A stretch of 64,000 nucleotides of DNA, taken from positions 1,542,640,868 through 1,542,704,867 of the forward strand of contig OY728122.1 in assembly GCA_963277665.1 (NCBI GenBank), written 5' to 3'. Shown here in pieces: positions 23,100 to 33,529 of the stretch (within the stretch, counting starts at the first letter, position 1; every line of letters starts with the position of its first letter). A model generated the notes under the pieces. That model did not search any database, was not told where the DNA came from, and worked only from the letters and a program-made list of their open reading frames with translations. Origin of the DNA: Viscum album. Lineage: Eukaryota > Streptophyta > Magnoliopsida > Santalales > Viscaceae. A program made the translations under genes and the position numbers.

Positions 23100-23600
23100 A
23101 CCCCATTTCACCTTCTATCCATCCTATGGAAAAAGAAATCACCGTGCATGCGTACGTACAGAATACCGTCTCCAAGCCGTGGTGTAATCTGTTTTTCCAC
23201 CACCACCTTACTTGGATGGGTATAAAGGTGTAAAGAATAACTACATATAATTATTATAACATCATACTAATTATAAGATATTATATCATCCACTACAATT
23301 CCATTCAATAAATATGGGAACGATATCATCGCTCATGCGTACGTACGAATTACCGTCTCCACGACGCGATGAGATTCATTTTCCATGTTAACAATTCAAG
23401 AATGATTATAAAGTATATACAATAAGTAATAATAAAATATATGACATAATTATGCTACTTAATTTATGTATATATATATATATTTCATCTACTTAATTCC
23501 ATTCAATTCAATAAGGAAACGAAAAACAGCGTTCATGCATACGTACGGCCTACCGTCTCCATGAATGGTGTATTTCTTTCCATTTATCAATATGTTGAAT
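23100..23600 (+). repeat. Three spaced copies of a CATGCRTACGTAC block
   Basis: The cores start at 23148, 23335 and 23535 (187 and 200 bp apart). Each reads ATGCRTACGTAC followed within a few bases by TACCGTCTCCA, and each is preceded by a conserved TCCATTC/AYGGRAA block of about 45 bp. The spacers are AT-rich and diverged. The core holds the palindrome GTACGTAC, and the third copy contains the RY-like CATGCA. Confidence 0.75.
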
Positions 23601-25211
23601 ATATGTATATTATGAATATATATTATATATAAATCATTTTTTATTTTATGTAATTAATTAATCATGATCTAAGTAATCATATTAATAATTACAAGTCAAA
23701 ACACCAACGATAAATGAAACTATTTTACCCAAAACACTGCTTTAACATGGAGTTGACAAATGAACGGATAATATAAAGTCATAAGTGAATCATATATGAT
23801 ATCATAAATATTATTATGGTTCTGTTACAAGTTAATAATATGTTTAAACCCACTATACAGGAGTCTCGGACACATATAGAAGAAATTTTACATAAGGTAA
23901 GGGATAATTTTGTAAATCTCATTTTTATCTGAGATTGCTTATACGTAAGTATTTACTGGGGTTATATTTTTCATCCATGCCCATAAAATGTTTTTCATAA
24001 AGTGTTTAATATTCTTCCTTTTATGTTTAATGTCATTTTTACCTCTATTTGACTTTTACTTTGTGTTATGGAAGGAATATTTCTTTTGTTTACCATACGA
24101 GGAACTTTTTGACTTTTCTGAAAAAAGTATGAGAAGAATATCATTTTTAACTTATACGGCGTGAAAGGATTTTTACAGTTTCATAATGCCTCATTTTCAT
24201 GAAACTTACTCTACAAGATTTTATGAATATTTTCAACAAAATACTTTTCATTTAAAATTGCATGGCATTTTGTGAAAAGAAAATGATTTTAAAGAAGAAA
24301 TGATATTTTCCTCAAGAATTCATTTCAAGTGTTTTATCAAAACCATTTTCCATCTAAGATGACATTATTTCATATGTGTATGTTTCAAGTATAATGTCTA
24401 TATGATTTACATGGTTTCACTTTTCTTATGATGAAATATCCATTTGTTTTATATGGATTATGTGATGATGTGATGATTCTTATGAAACCCATTTTATTCT
24501 TTGGGTTATGATGAATGTTTTAAGTTTATTTTGTGGCACAAGTAAGAATGATTTCAATATGAGATGGGTGGGACCTATATCTCCCCCAAATTCATTGGGT
24601 AAAGATTTAAATCTCATGAGATAGACATGGATGCAACGGTAAGTTAATTTGGTTCAGTGTTACAGGACTAAAACGAGGAGTGAACTCGATTTAGAAAGGG
24701 ACTTTGTCCACTAAGATGGTCTTGGCAGTAATTCCTTGGGTACTATGGAAATCATATCATGTGCTTAATTTTTTTCCACAATTACAAGTTTTATTTCCAA
24801 TCTATTTTATAATGATTTATGTTCCATTATTATTTATGCCTTACGTACTTCCATGTTTTATTTCATTGCTCAATATTTTGATGTTTAAACATTATGTTCA
24901 TGTTTTTATGTTCAAATGTATATGGTTTGTTTTATTTTCTCCATGCTTACCCTTACAGAGCATTTGAGATCACCCTTTATATCTTTTCTTTTCCCCAGGA
25001 AATAAAGAAAGGTTTTAGGTAAGAAAATAAAAGGGGAAGATCTTTATGGGAGATGTTTAAGATCTTTCTCTACGATTAGATGATTATGTTCCGAGTTTCC
25101 AAAGACACTAAACTATTACAGTCCTTGTGTGTTTGTTTTTGTTATGTATTAAGTATTCCGCAAAAGTAATGTAATTTCCATGTACATCAAGATTTGGGTC
25201 TCTACATTATG

Positions 25212-25973
25212 GTTACACGTTATGTAGTCTATAGTCGTGTCACTGATCGTGCGAGCAAGGACATAGGGTTGTGAAAAATCTTGTAGGAACATGTCGTTTA
25301 CTAGTTTAGCATGTCGTGTAGTATGACATAGGTACCCCATTCGTGTCACAAACAACACTGGTCATGTTATATTTTCAAAAACACTCCGTTTCTGAATTGA
25401 ATACGCCGTGTAGTTGATCTAGGTACCCGTACGTGTCACGAAAAACATGGTTCGGTGTCATCCTTTCTCTTACACGTCGTGTCCTACTGAAACACGTCGT
25501 GTAGTGTCAGTCGTGTAGACGGCTGTGTAGCTAACCACATGATCTGTTAGGACTTCTTAGTACACTTAGTTACCTTTATAAGAACACGTCGTGTAGTGTG
25601 ACCCAGGTACACAGGTCATGCCACTAATAACATGGGCCAGGTGAAGCTTGTCAAGTACACGTCGTGTAGTGTTGTCTTAGGAGAGTCGTGTGGCTTAACC
25701 ATGTAGAAGGACTTGGGTAGGGAAGGGAATTCAAATACACGTTGTGTGATGGGACAACACGCTGTGTATTTGGGGTGTTACATGGCCAGTTTAGGTAGGA
25801 GTACAAGCCCATGTAAATGACTTAAGGAAACATGTCGTGTAGTGAAAGAACATGCCATGTAGTCATGTTTTTCATAACTTGAATGCCTTCTTTTCCCTAT
25901 TCCTTCTTGTGAATTCAGTTTTACTGTCTTGGTTAATCATGAATCTAAGGTGTTCTTTTGACCTTTCAGAGCT
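25212..25973 (+). other. Element B leader, part 2, rich in ACACGTCGTGTA motifs
   Basis: This non-coding 760-bp stretch runs up to the gag start. It carries about ten copies of an ACACGTCGTGTAG-like near-palindrome (for example 25471, 25491, 25583, 25656, 25736, 25756, 25829), the same family found in the LTRs of B. Confidence 0.75.
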
Positions 25974-26960
25974 ATGACACCAAGACGTCCTCCCGTTGTC
26001 TTTCAAGAACCAGGTAGCGACCATACGACTGATACCACAGATCAGGGACTACCTGTAGTTTCGCCTATCGTTCTGGACATGGAACCTGTAGTGATTCCAG
26101 ACACTAGTGTTGATGCTCAGTTCAGAGAGGGTTTCATGAGATTCATGCATACCTTCTGTGGAGCTTAGCATCCCGCCCCATCTATGGTAGAGCTGACGCG
26201 GGTTTTTCAGCCGCAGCATCCTCCCACATTCACAGGGGATGGAGGACCGCAGGCTGTGGAGTCATGGATAGAAGTCATACTATCCATATTCAAGCATATG
26301 GAGATGACTCTAGAGAGGAGAGTGAATCTCGTGACTTATATGTTGCGATACTCCGCCAATAGATTGTGGGATGTGGTTTCGCAGGTAGGGCGCCAACAGG
26401 TTATGGCATGAGACGAGTTTCAGTGTACGTTCTACGAATACTTCTACCCGGTGTCACTGAGGACTGACAGAGCCAGAGAGTTCATGAAACTGCAGTAGGG
26501 TACTCTCACAGTTATGGAGTATTCCTCTCTCTTCACATAGTTACGGCATTTAACTCCTGTTCTGGGGAATGACAAGCTATTTTTAGCGAGGAAGTTTGAG
26601 GAAGGCCTCAGACCGGACATCAGATCATAGGTGAACGTCTTTCAGTTGAATTATATCACTATGATAGTCAACAAGGAACTTATAACGGAGATAAATATGA
26701 GGGAGACTAGAGATATAGACCATATCGGTTCAAAATCCAGGGCTGATTCATTTCAGATAGACAGCAGGAAGCACCACCGAGAGTCTACACGATGTGACTT
26801 GAGGAAGTGAGGTATTCCTTCTGGAAGATGGGATCTTCCTTATGGAAACCAAGTGGTGTGATATCAGTGTGGAAAAATTGGTCACAAGAATCCTCAGTGC
26901 CCGAGAGACCTAGTGGAGTGCCGATATTGAGGCAAAATGGGTCTTCTGAAGCATTTCTGC
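25974..26960 (+). pseudogene. Element B gag, multiply interrupted
   Basis: The frame opens at 25974 with a Pro-rich N-terminus and continues as chromovirus Gag: PPTFTGDGGPQAVESWIEV, then YMLRYSANRLWDVV, FYEYFYPVSLR and ARKFEEGLRPDI. The zinc knuckle near 26859 reads YQCGKIGHKNPQC with a TGA where the first Cys belongs. Stops at 26166, 26409 and 26497 sit at positions where the family has Gln or Trp. Confidence 0.85.
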
Positions 26961-27199
26961 AGGGTTCTCCTGCCAGCGGCTAGTGAAGGAGGATCGGTTT
27001 CAACTCTGCGTACAGGAGCAGGATTACCAGTTCCTTAGCAGACTGGGGGATGCAGTTCTTCAGGTCGTTCAGGCCAGAGTTGAGGTTGTGGACGCAGTGG
27101 TAAGGCTCATAGATGGTCAGCTCAGGGATCTCAGGCTGCTACACAGGGCTGTAGTTCATGCCATACTTTTTCGGTAGAGCAGATTCATTTGGAGTAGGA

Positions 27200-27600
27200 T
27201 CCTGGACCTTCTACAGTTCAAGGTACGATTTTAGTAGCCTCAGTTTTATCCTCTGCACTTTTCAATAGGGTATCTTCTCAAAGATTTATTTCTGTGCATA
27301 CTATGGAAATCCATAGACTTACTGTTTATACTTATGAGGACATGTTGACTCTAGACACACCGTTGGGGATTAGAACTGCTAGCATGAGTCAGTGCAAGGA
27401 GTGCCCTCTAGAGGTGGCTGGGTATCACTTTCTATGATACCTCTATGTCCTAGAGATGACAGGCTAACATGTCATTCTCGAAATGGACTAGATTGTTCCC
27501 TTTTGGGTAGTCGTCGATTGTTATCGTCGCAGGTTGAGTTTCACATCACCGAAGGGCGGATCTTTTCTTCATAAGGGCGAATGGGATGTTCAGGAAAGAA
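27200..27600 (+). pseudogene. Element B protease, active site lost
   Basis: Between the zinc knuckle and RT, the segment ALFNRVSSQRFIS near 27255-27295 occupies the place of the ALFDSGASHSFIS active-site loop. The catalytic Asp is Asn, so the protease would be dead even without the stops. The flanks (LTVYTYEDML; EVAGYHF) fit the family. Confidence 0.65.
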
Positions 27601-27779
27601 GAGCTTGACCAGATCATCATGGGCTAGGCGGAGTTACATCTCATATTTCCAGTCTTTATCTGGATGACCAGGGGACTTCAGAGAAAGACTTTCCTCCTGA
27701 AGTGGATCATTTCAGGGATGTCTTTCTAGAGGACTTTTCAGGTTTTCCTTCGGAGCGTGAGGTATACTTTTCTATTGAG

Positions 27780-28520
27780 CTTATTCCAGGAGTGGCACTG
27801 ATGTCCATTACTCCTTACAAGATGGCTACATCTGAGTTTCAAGAGCTCAACAAGTAGTTGGAGGAGTTGCAGGAAAAGGGATTCATCTAACCCAGTACTT
27901 CTCCTTGGGGTTCACCTGTCCTGTTTGCGAAGAAGGCAGACGGAACCCTTAGGATTTGTGTGGATTATCGGAAGTTGAACTAGTTGACGGTCAAGAACCG
28001 ATATCCATTGACATGTATAGATGATCTCTTTGATCAGCTTCGAGGAGCCAGAGTGTTCTCAAAGATTGACTTGAGATCCAGCTATCATCATCTGCACGTT
28101 AGAACATATGATATACCTCTTACAGCTTTCCGGAGCAGGTATGGTCTATACGAGTATATGGTTATGTCTTTCAGCCTCTTGAACGCACCTGTAGTTTTCA
28201 TGGAACTGATGAACAGAGTGTTCCATCCATACTTGGATTCTTTCGTGGTTGTTTTCTTCGACGATATCTTTGTGTACTCTCACACTAGACATGACCATGC
28301 TACCCATCTCGAGATTGTTTTGAGTACACTGAAGGAGCATCAGTTATATGCAAAGCTCTAAAAGTGACACTTTTGGATGGACAAGATTCACTTCCTGGGT
28401 CATGTCATCTCAGAGATAGGAGTATCAGTAGGCCCAGAGAAGGAGAGAGCAGTAGTTACCTGGGAGCAGCCGAAGAATGTCTTTGAGGTATGAAGTTTCT
28501 TAGGGATGGCTGGTTACTAC
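27780..28520 (+). pseudogene. Element B reverse transcriptase, interrupted
   Basis: RT motifs run in one frame: [69 protein letters not shown] and [13 protein letters not shown]. The catalytic FxDD aspartates remain. Stops at 27855, 27888 and 27981 fall at likely Gln codons. It would copy element RNA to DNA in the particle. The longest clean stretch is 27984-28361. Confidence 0.88.
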
Positions 28521-28559
28521 AGGCGGTTTATATAGGACTTCTCATGCTTATTAGCACCG

Positions 28560-29040
28560 TTAATAGGCTTGACTAAGAAAGGGGTTAAGTATTTTTGGTC
28601 AGAATCATACGATTCATCCTTTCAAGAGATGAAGGGGAGATTGAATTCTGCACCGATTCTAGTTTTTCCGGAGCTGGGAAAGATTTATATAGTTTTCTGT
28701 GATGCATCTGGCATCGGGATTGGAGTAGTGCTTATGCAGGAGGACCATGTCATTTCATATGGATCTTGGATGTTGAGGTCAATTGAGAGGAATTATCCTA
28801 TGCATGACCTGGATTTGGCTGCAGTTGTTCATGTTTTGCGTTGTTGGAGAAATTATCTTCTAGGAGAGAATTTTGTGGTATATACTAACCACAATAGCCC
28901 CAAGTATATCTCCACGCAGCGTAACTTGAATCTGATACAGTAGAGGTGGGTTGAGTACCTACAGTCTTTTGATTTCTAGCCTTCTTATACACCTGGGAAA
29001 GGCAACATTGTGGCAGATGCACTAAGTAGGAGGACATAGT
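28560..29040 (+). pseudogene. Element B RNase H, interrupted
   Basis: FCDASGIGIGVVLMQ carries the first catalytic Asp and HDLDLAAVVHVLRCWRNYLLG stands for the usual HDLELAAVV block. The end motif TPGKGNIVADALSRR follows. In-frame TAGs at 28941, 28977 and 29037 sit where relatives have Gln or another non-stop residue. Confidence 0.87.
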
Positions 29041-29279
29041 TACAGGTAGTTCAGGAGGCCAGCAGTGAGTGGCATCTTATGGCTCTGTTCTCTGAAATGC
29101 ATTCGGATGTACATGACAGTCATGGTCATACTTTTCTTTCTTTTCTAGCTGTTACCTATACCCTTCTTGACCGATTTCGATTGAGTCAGCTATCAGATTC
29201 GAAGGGCCTAGTCCTACAGGAATGCATTTCAGGAGAGGCCCCTCTTCCCGGATGGACCGTAGGTGAGGGTGAGATCTTG

Positions 29280-30340
29280 CGTTTCTAGGGACACGTATGG
29301 GTGCCAGTAGATATACACAAGGATATAATGTGATACTTTTGTTCCTCAACTTGGTCAGTTCATCTTGGCATCACCAAGATGTATCGTGATCTAAACCGCC
29401 AGTATTGGTGGCTAGGTATAAAGAGAGATGCTGCTGGTTTTGTCATAAGGTGTTCCACCTATCAGCAGGTGAAGGTGGAGCACCAGCGACCAGCATGGCT
29501 TTTACAGCAACTACCCATTCCCGAGTGGAAGTGGAATGATGTTGCAATGGACTTCATGATAGGGTTACTGAGATCACCTTGAGGGAATGACACGATAAGG
29601 GTGGTCATTGACAGGATCACGAAGGTTGCTCACTTCTTGCCGATTAAGGAGACTTTCGGTGTTGATGAGCTTGGACGGTTGTACATCCATGAGATTGTAT
29701 GCTTGAATGGGGTTTTGAGTACTATCATTTCATATAGGGATGCACGCTTTATGTTGCATTTTAGGAAAGGGCTACAAAAGTCTTTGGGTACACAGGTACT
29801 TCTGAGTATAGCTTACCATCCCCAGATAGATGGTCAGTTAGAGCACACAATTCAGGTGCTAGAGGACATGCTACGAGCATGTGTCCTTGATTTTGGAGGT
29901 TCTTAGGAGAGATATATACATCTAGTGGGGTTTTCCTACAATAATAGTTTTCAAGCGACTATTCAGATGGCACCTTATGAGGATTTGTACGGTAGGTCAT
30001 GTCAATCACCCTTGTGTGGGCTGGAGGAAGGAGAGGCAGCTATGTTGGGACCTCATCTTGTTCATGAGACCACAGAACAGGTGGAGTTGATTCAGAAAAG
30101 TATGGATATTGCACAGTCTCAGCAGAAATCTTATGCAGATCAACAGAGATGACCTTTGGAGTTCAAGGTCGGAGATCAGGTCTTTATATGTGTTACCCTG
30201 AGGTTTGGACATAAGAGGATCAGGGGACAGGGTAAGCTTTCACCAAGATATGTTGGGCCATTTGAGGTTCTAGAGAGAGTCAGGATGGTTTCTTATAGGT
30301 TTCAGTTACCTCAGAGGTACCAGGCCATGCACGACGTCTT
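29280..30340 (+). pseudogene. Element B integrase, interrupted
   Basis: The HHCC region is recognisable (HLGITKMYRDLNRQYWWLG, then RCSTYQQVK, in which the second Cys is Tyr). The core has D in AMDFMIGL, a lost second Asp (SYRDARF for SDRDPRF) and E in DGQLEHTIQ. The C-terminal LDFGGS .. FSYNNSFQATIQMAPYE and GRSCQSPLCG blocks are chromovirus-like. The catalytic damage means loss of function. Confidence 0.87.
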
Positions 30341-30439
30341 CCATGTTTCTCAGCTTCGACGCTATTTCTCAGACCCCTGTCATGTTTTTCAAGCCGAGGA
30401 GGTTGAGTTAGAGCAGGATGCATCATTCGAGGAGCATCC

Positions 30440-30608
30440 TACCAGGATTGTTGATCGCAGTACAAAGGTACTATATGGCCATTCTTTTCCTCTCGTACGA
30501 GTGTTATGGCAGCACGGTCGTGTACAAGATGAGACTTGGGAGAGGGAGGCCGATATGCGATCACAGTGGCCAGAGTTTTTCGAGGTTTCTTGTTCACCAC
30601 CTTGTTAG
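30440..30608 (+). pseudogene. Element B chromodomain-like C-terminus
   Basis: The last part of pol reads RIVDRSTKVLYGHSFPLVRVLWQHGRVQDETWERE..WPEFFE, the degenerate chromodomain found at the end of Tekay/Del integrases, thought to steer integration to heterochromatin. It is open to the TAG at 30606. Confidence 0.78.
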
Positions 30609-30630
30609 GGAAATTCAGGGAAAACTTTCT

Positions 30631-30645
30631 TTAAGGGGGGAAGTT
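30631..30645 (+). other. Element B polypurine tract
   Basis: TTAAGGGGGGAAGTT abuts the 3' LTR start at 30646, in the expected place for plus-strand priming. Confidence 0.85.
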
Positions 30646-32733
30646 TGTAAGAACTCGGACCATCTTTTCAGGTATGTTTTTCCTTTTCTTGTCGTTTTTG
30701 GGAAAAAGAGGAGAATCTGAAAATTTTCTATGTACACGTCGTGTACTTTGATGTCGCTTGAGGCCATGTGATGGTCATCTCATGGACACACACACGGCCA
30801 TGTAGGGGTGATGTGGTGGCCGCTTAATGCAAAGTACATAAAAGTCTAGTACACGTCGTGTACTTCAAAAGTACACGCTGTGTACCTTCTTTTTTTTTTG
30901 TTAAACGGACTGGGGTCGCGTCTTAACCCCCAAAACACCTTCTTCTCTAGATTCTTCAACCAAGAGAGAGGGTGCATCCATAGATCTTCTTTGAGCCACC
31001 GATCTATCACCATTTATACGAATCGAACGCCTTCAGTTGCAATAGAATCGCAGCGGTGAGTTCTTGGTTCTCCTTTGGCCACATTTCCTGATTCTTTATC
31101 TTATGAGAGTTATCTGAGGTTGAAATTTTTAGCCATTTTTGCAGATATACTCCATTATAGGCCGATTCAAGGTCCAAGGTTCAATTATATCGATCTCCTA
31201 GGATCGAGGTAGGTGTTTTGTTGCCTTACGTTGAATGTCTTTGAGTTTTTGTGTAAAAGTGTCGGATACCCATGTATCGGGTATCTTGGGTTAGGGTTTT
31301 GATCCTACATTGTTATCTGCCTTAGACTTCTTGTATGCTTGTTTCTATTAGATGAATAATGATTTCTTGTTATCATGTTTGAGGATCACCCCATGGGTGT
31401 TTCCCTTGTTATAGTTGTTTATCGCCGTTTGGCTTAGGTTGCCTGTGAGGTAGACCTTGTTGCACTGTTTGTCTTCCTTGATATAATTGATTTCATGTTT
31501 TTTCTACTGTTTATATGATTTTGATGATTTTTAGCTATTATCCAAGTGTTTTTTGAACTTAATTAGGGATGCTGACAGTTGATTACCGAGGACTGGACTG
31601 TTCAGGGTTGTGTGAACCTGGTGCGGTAGACTAAAGAGGGAATTGACGATTAAGGGTTTCCCTAGAGAGTAAGTTATAAATTAGTATCGTTTGTAGAACC
31701 TAGAGTAATCATAATTTGTACTTCCTTAGAGTGTATTTAGTTACGTATCGAGACTACAGGGGGGATTAGATGTAAGTGCTTCCTTAGAGAGTCTATAGCT
31801 ATCATTACAAGACCGTAGGGGAATGGATAGTGATAGCTTCCCAGAGTGTATGTGCCTTTATATGATTACTTGACTAGAGGGGTCTGCCAGTGTGATCCAC
31901 CCAGAGAGTCATTTTGAATATGGTTTGGTTGGTTTTGACGAGTCCACCAAGCCAAAGAACAAGCTTGGGTTTTTCACTGCTTGTGTTTAGGTAGTTTGCT
32001 GAGATACATGTTGTGTTTCTTGCTATGCCTTGAGAATATAGAGTTGTTTTCTAGATTCCTTGTTGATAATTAAATGATTGAATTAAATTAATAAATAATT
32101 GTAAATGGATATTGGTAGGATTGTTTACTTTAGTGTTCTCTTGTTTCTCTGCTGCATTTATTTCCTTTACTTTTTCTATATTGCTCATTGATAGTAGGGC
32201 ACAGATCTTGTGGTGGTTGCCTATTGGGATTAGTCTCACACCCTATTTGGGTCCTTCTTTTCATCCCAAATAGGTTATATGGTTGCAGGTGTGGATATGG
32301 ATTGTGGCCTTCTACTTCAGTAATATGATTTCTGGTTGGATTTGGAGAGCATAGGACCGAGCTTAGGCTTGCGATGCTGCTGGAGTTGCTGTTTACTTTT
32401 AGTATGTTGATTCTCAGTTGTATTTCAGCACGTTGTTGTGTTTGCTGCTTTCCTTAGATACTTGTACCTACTGCACCATTATCATCATTACTATATATTC
32501 ATTTCTTCTGATTTTTATTTTCAGTTATTGTATGTTGTTTACTTCTTCCGCTATTGACTGTTATTTCCTTGCCCTTGCATACCTTAACAAATGAGGGCAT
32601 AGTTTCCCCAATGACTCACCAAGGCCCTCGCTACTAGTCGACAACCTCTGGAATTTGGGGAAATGTGCCTGAGGTCTTGTGGATAACTAGGTATGGGGCA
32701 CTAGTTGAGTGGCTCCGGATTCGGGTCGTTACA
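30646..32733 (+). repeat. Element B 3' LTR (2088 bp)
   Basis: It begins TGTAAGAACTC and ends GGGTCGTTACA. It matches the split 5' LTR along its length with substitutions and small indels. It carries three TACAC..GTGTA palindromes (30733, 30850, 30872) and the hairpin block at 32603-32663. It is followed by the TSD TAAAA. Confidence 0.93.
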
Positions 32734-32738
32734 TAAAA

Positions 32739-33151
32739 CTCTATCTGATGGAATATCTCTGGTGAAATACCTCATAACTTCATAGTATGAAATTTCTACA
32801 TGTAAATAATTTTATCCCACTTTCAACTCATTCTCAGATCATGAGATCTTTGTAAACTCGTGATGATAGAAACTTAAATCATAGAAAAGAAACACCATAT
32901 TTGTGTTTATTTAACACTCTATCCAATGGTACTTGTAAGTATTATAGGATATACATTATCCATAAAACTTCATTTGATAACCTTTGTCTCATAGACTCAG
33001 TCTAGAAAACTCAAGTTAATCTTATCTATATAATCACCTTTGTTGGATAACTTGACAAAGTAAGGTGATTTATATTTTAAAAAAACCTTCTTAAAATATT
33101 CTATAACAACTTCCAACTTCTTTGAAACACCTTCAACCATCTTGGTACCAA
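32739..33151 (-). mobile_element. Copia 5' LTR, last segment
   Basis: After the TSD of B the text returns to the ATCTGATG-rich vocabulary of 3587-5333 and ends ..CTTGGTACCAACA, which read on the minus strand is a TGTTGGTACC LTR start. This closes the copia element on its 5' side. Confidence 0.55.
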
Positions 33152-33529
33152 CATATGTAGGGTGTGACAAGTATTTGAAGATGTTTTTTACACTTAATTT
33201 GTATCATATCAAGTTACTCTGTTGAATTACTAATAAATAAGAGTCTATGATTTTATATTTCCTTCATGACACGTTTAGTAAAACTATGATCCTAGTATCA
33301 TTCTATGAGATGAATAAAATCATTATCAAACTTGATCTTGATTATACAAAGAAACATTCATTCCCTAATTATTTCATGATTTATTTAAGAGAAGAGTTTA
33401 ATAAATAATAATGCATAAGATATCATACAAGAAGATGGAATTCAATGAGAAATAATAATATTTAAAATAATTGAAACACTAGGAAAAATGAGAAGAAAAA
33501 AAATTCTTGAAAAGGTATTACATTAATTT

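Larger units (their letters stand above)
20967..25206 (+). mobile_element. Element C: 4.2-kb solo LTR inside the leader of B
   Basis: It runs from TGTAACAACCC (20967) to ..GTCTCTACA (25206) with a perfect 5-bp TSD TTATG (20962-20966, 25207-25211). The B leader motif family resumes directly after. No gag or pol sequence is seen, so a solo LTR is the simplest reading. It has a strong plus-strand TATA box (22795) followed by a pyrimidine-rich start region, as in an LTR U3/R boundary. A triplicated CATGCRTACGTAC block lies at 23100-23600. The unusual length fits large-LTR gypsy families. Confidence 0.8.
6984..32733 (+). mobile_element. Element B: complete Ty3/gypsy chromovirus (Tekay-like) with two nested insertions
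   Basis: B runs from TGTAAGAACTC (6984) to ..GTTACA (32733), flanked by TAAAA at 6979-6983 and 32734-32738. The 5' LTR is 6984-20242 with element A inserted in it. A tRNA-iMet primer site follows at 20246. The leader contains solo LTR C. Gag-pol is at 25974-30605, a polypurine tract at 30631-30645 and the 3' LTR at 30646-32733. The domain order gag, protease, RT, RNase H, integrase, chromodomain-like end is that of chromoviruses. Every domain is damaged by stops, so B is immobile. Without insertions B is about 10.4 kb. Confidence 0.9.

Noticed and set aside
20967..25206. Complete non-autonomous LTR element rather than a solo LTR
   Set aside because: I see no internal repeat of the terminal sequences, no primer site and no polypurine tract; a solo LTR needs fewer assumptions. 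An alignment of the two halves would settle it.
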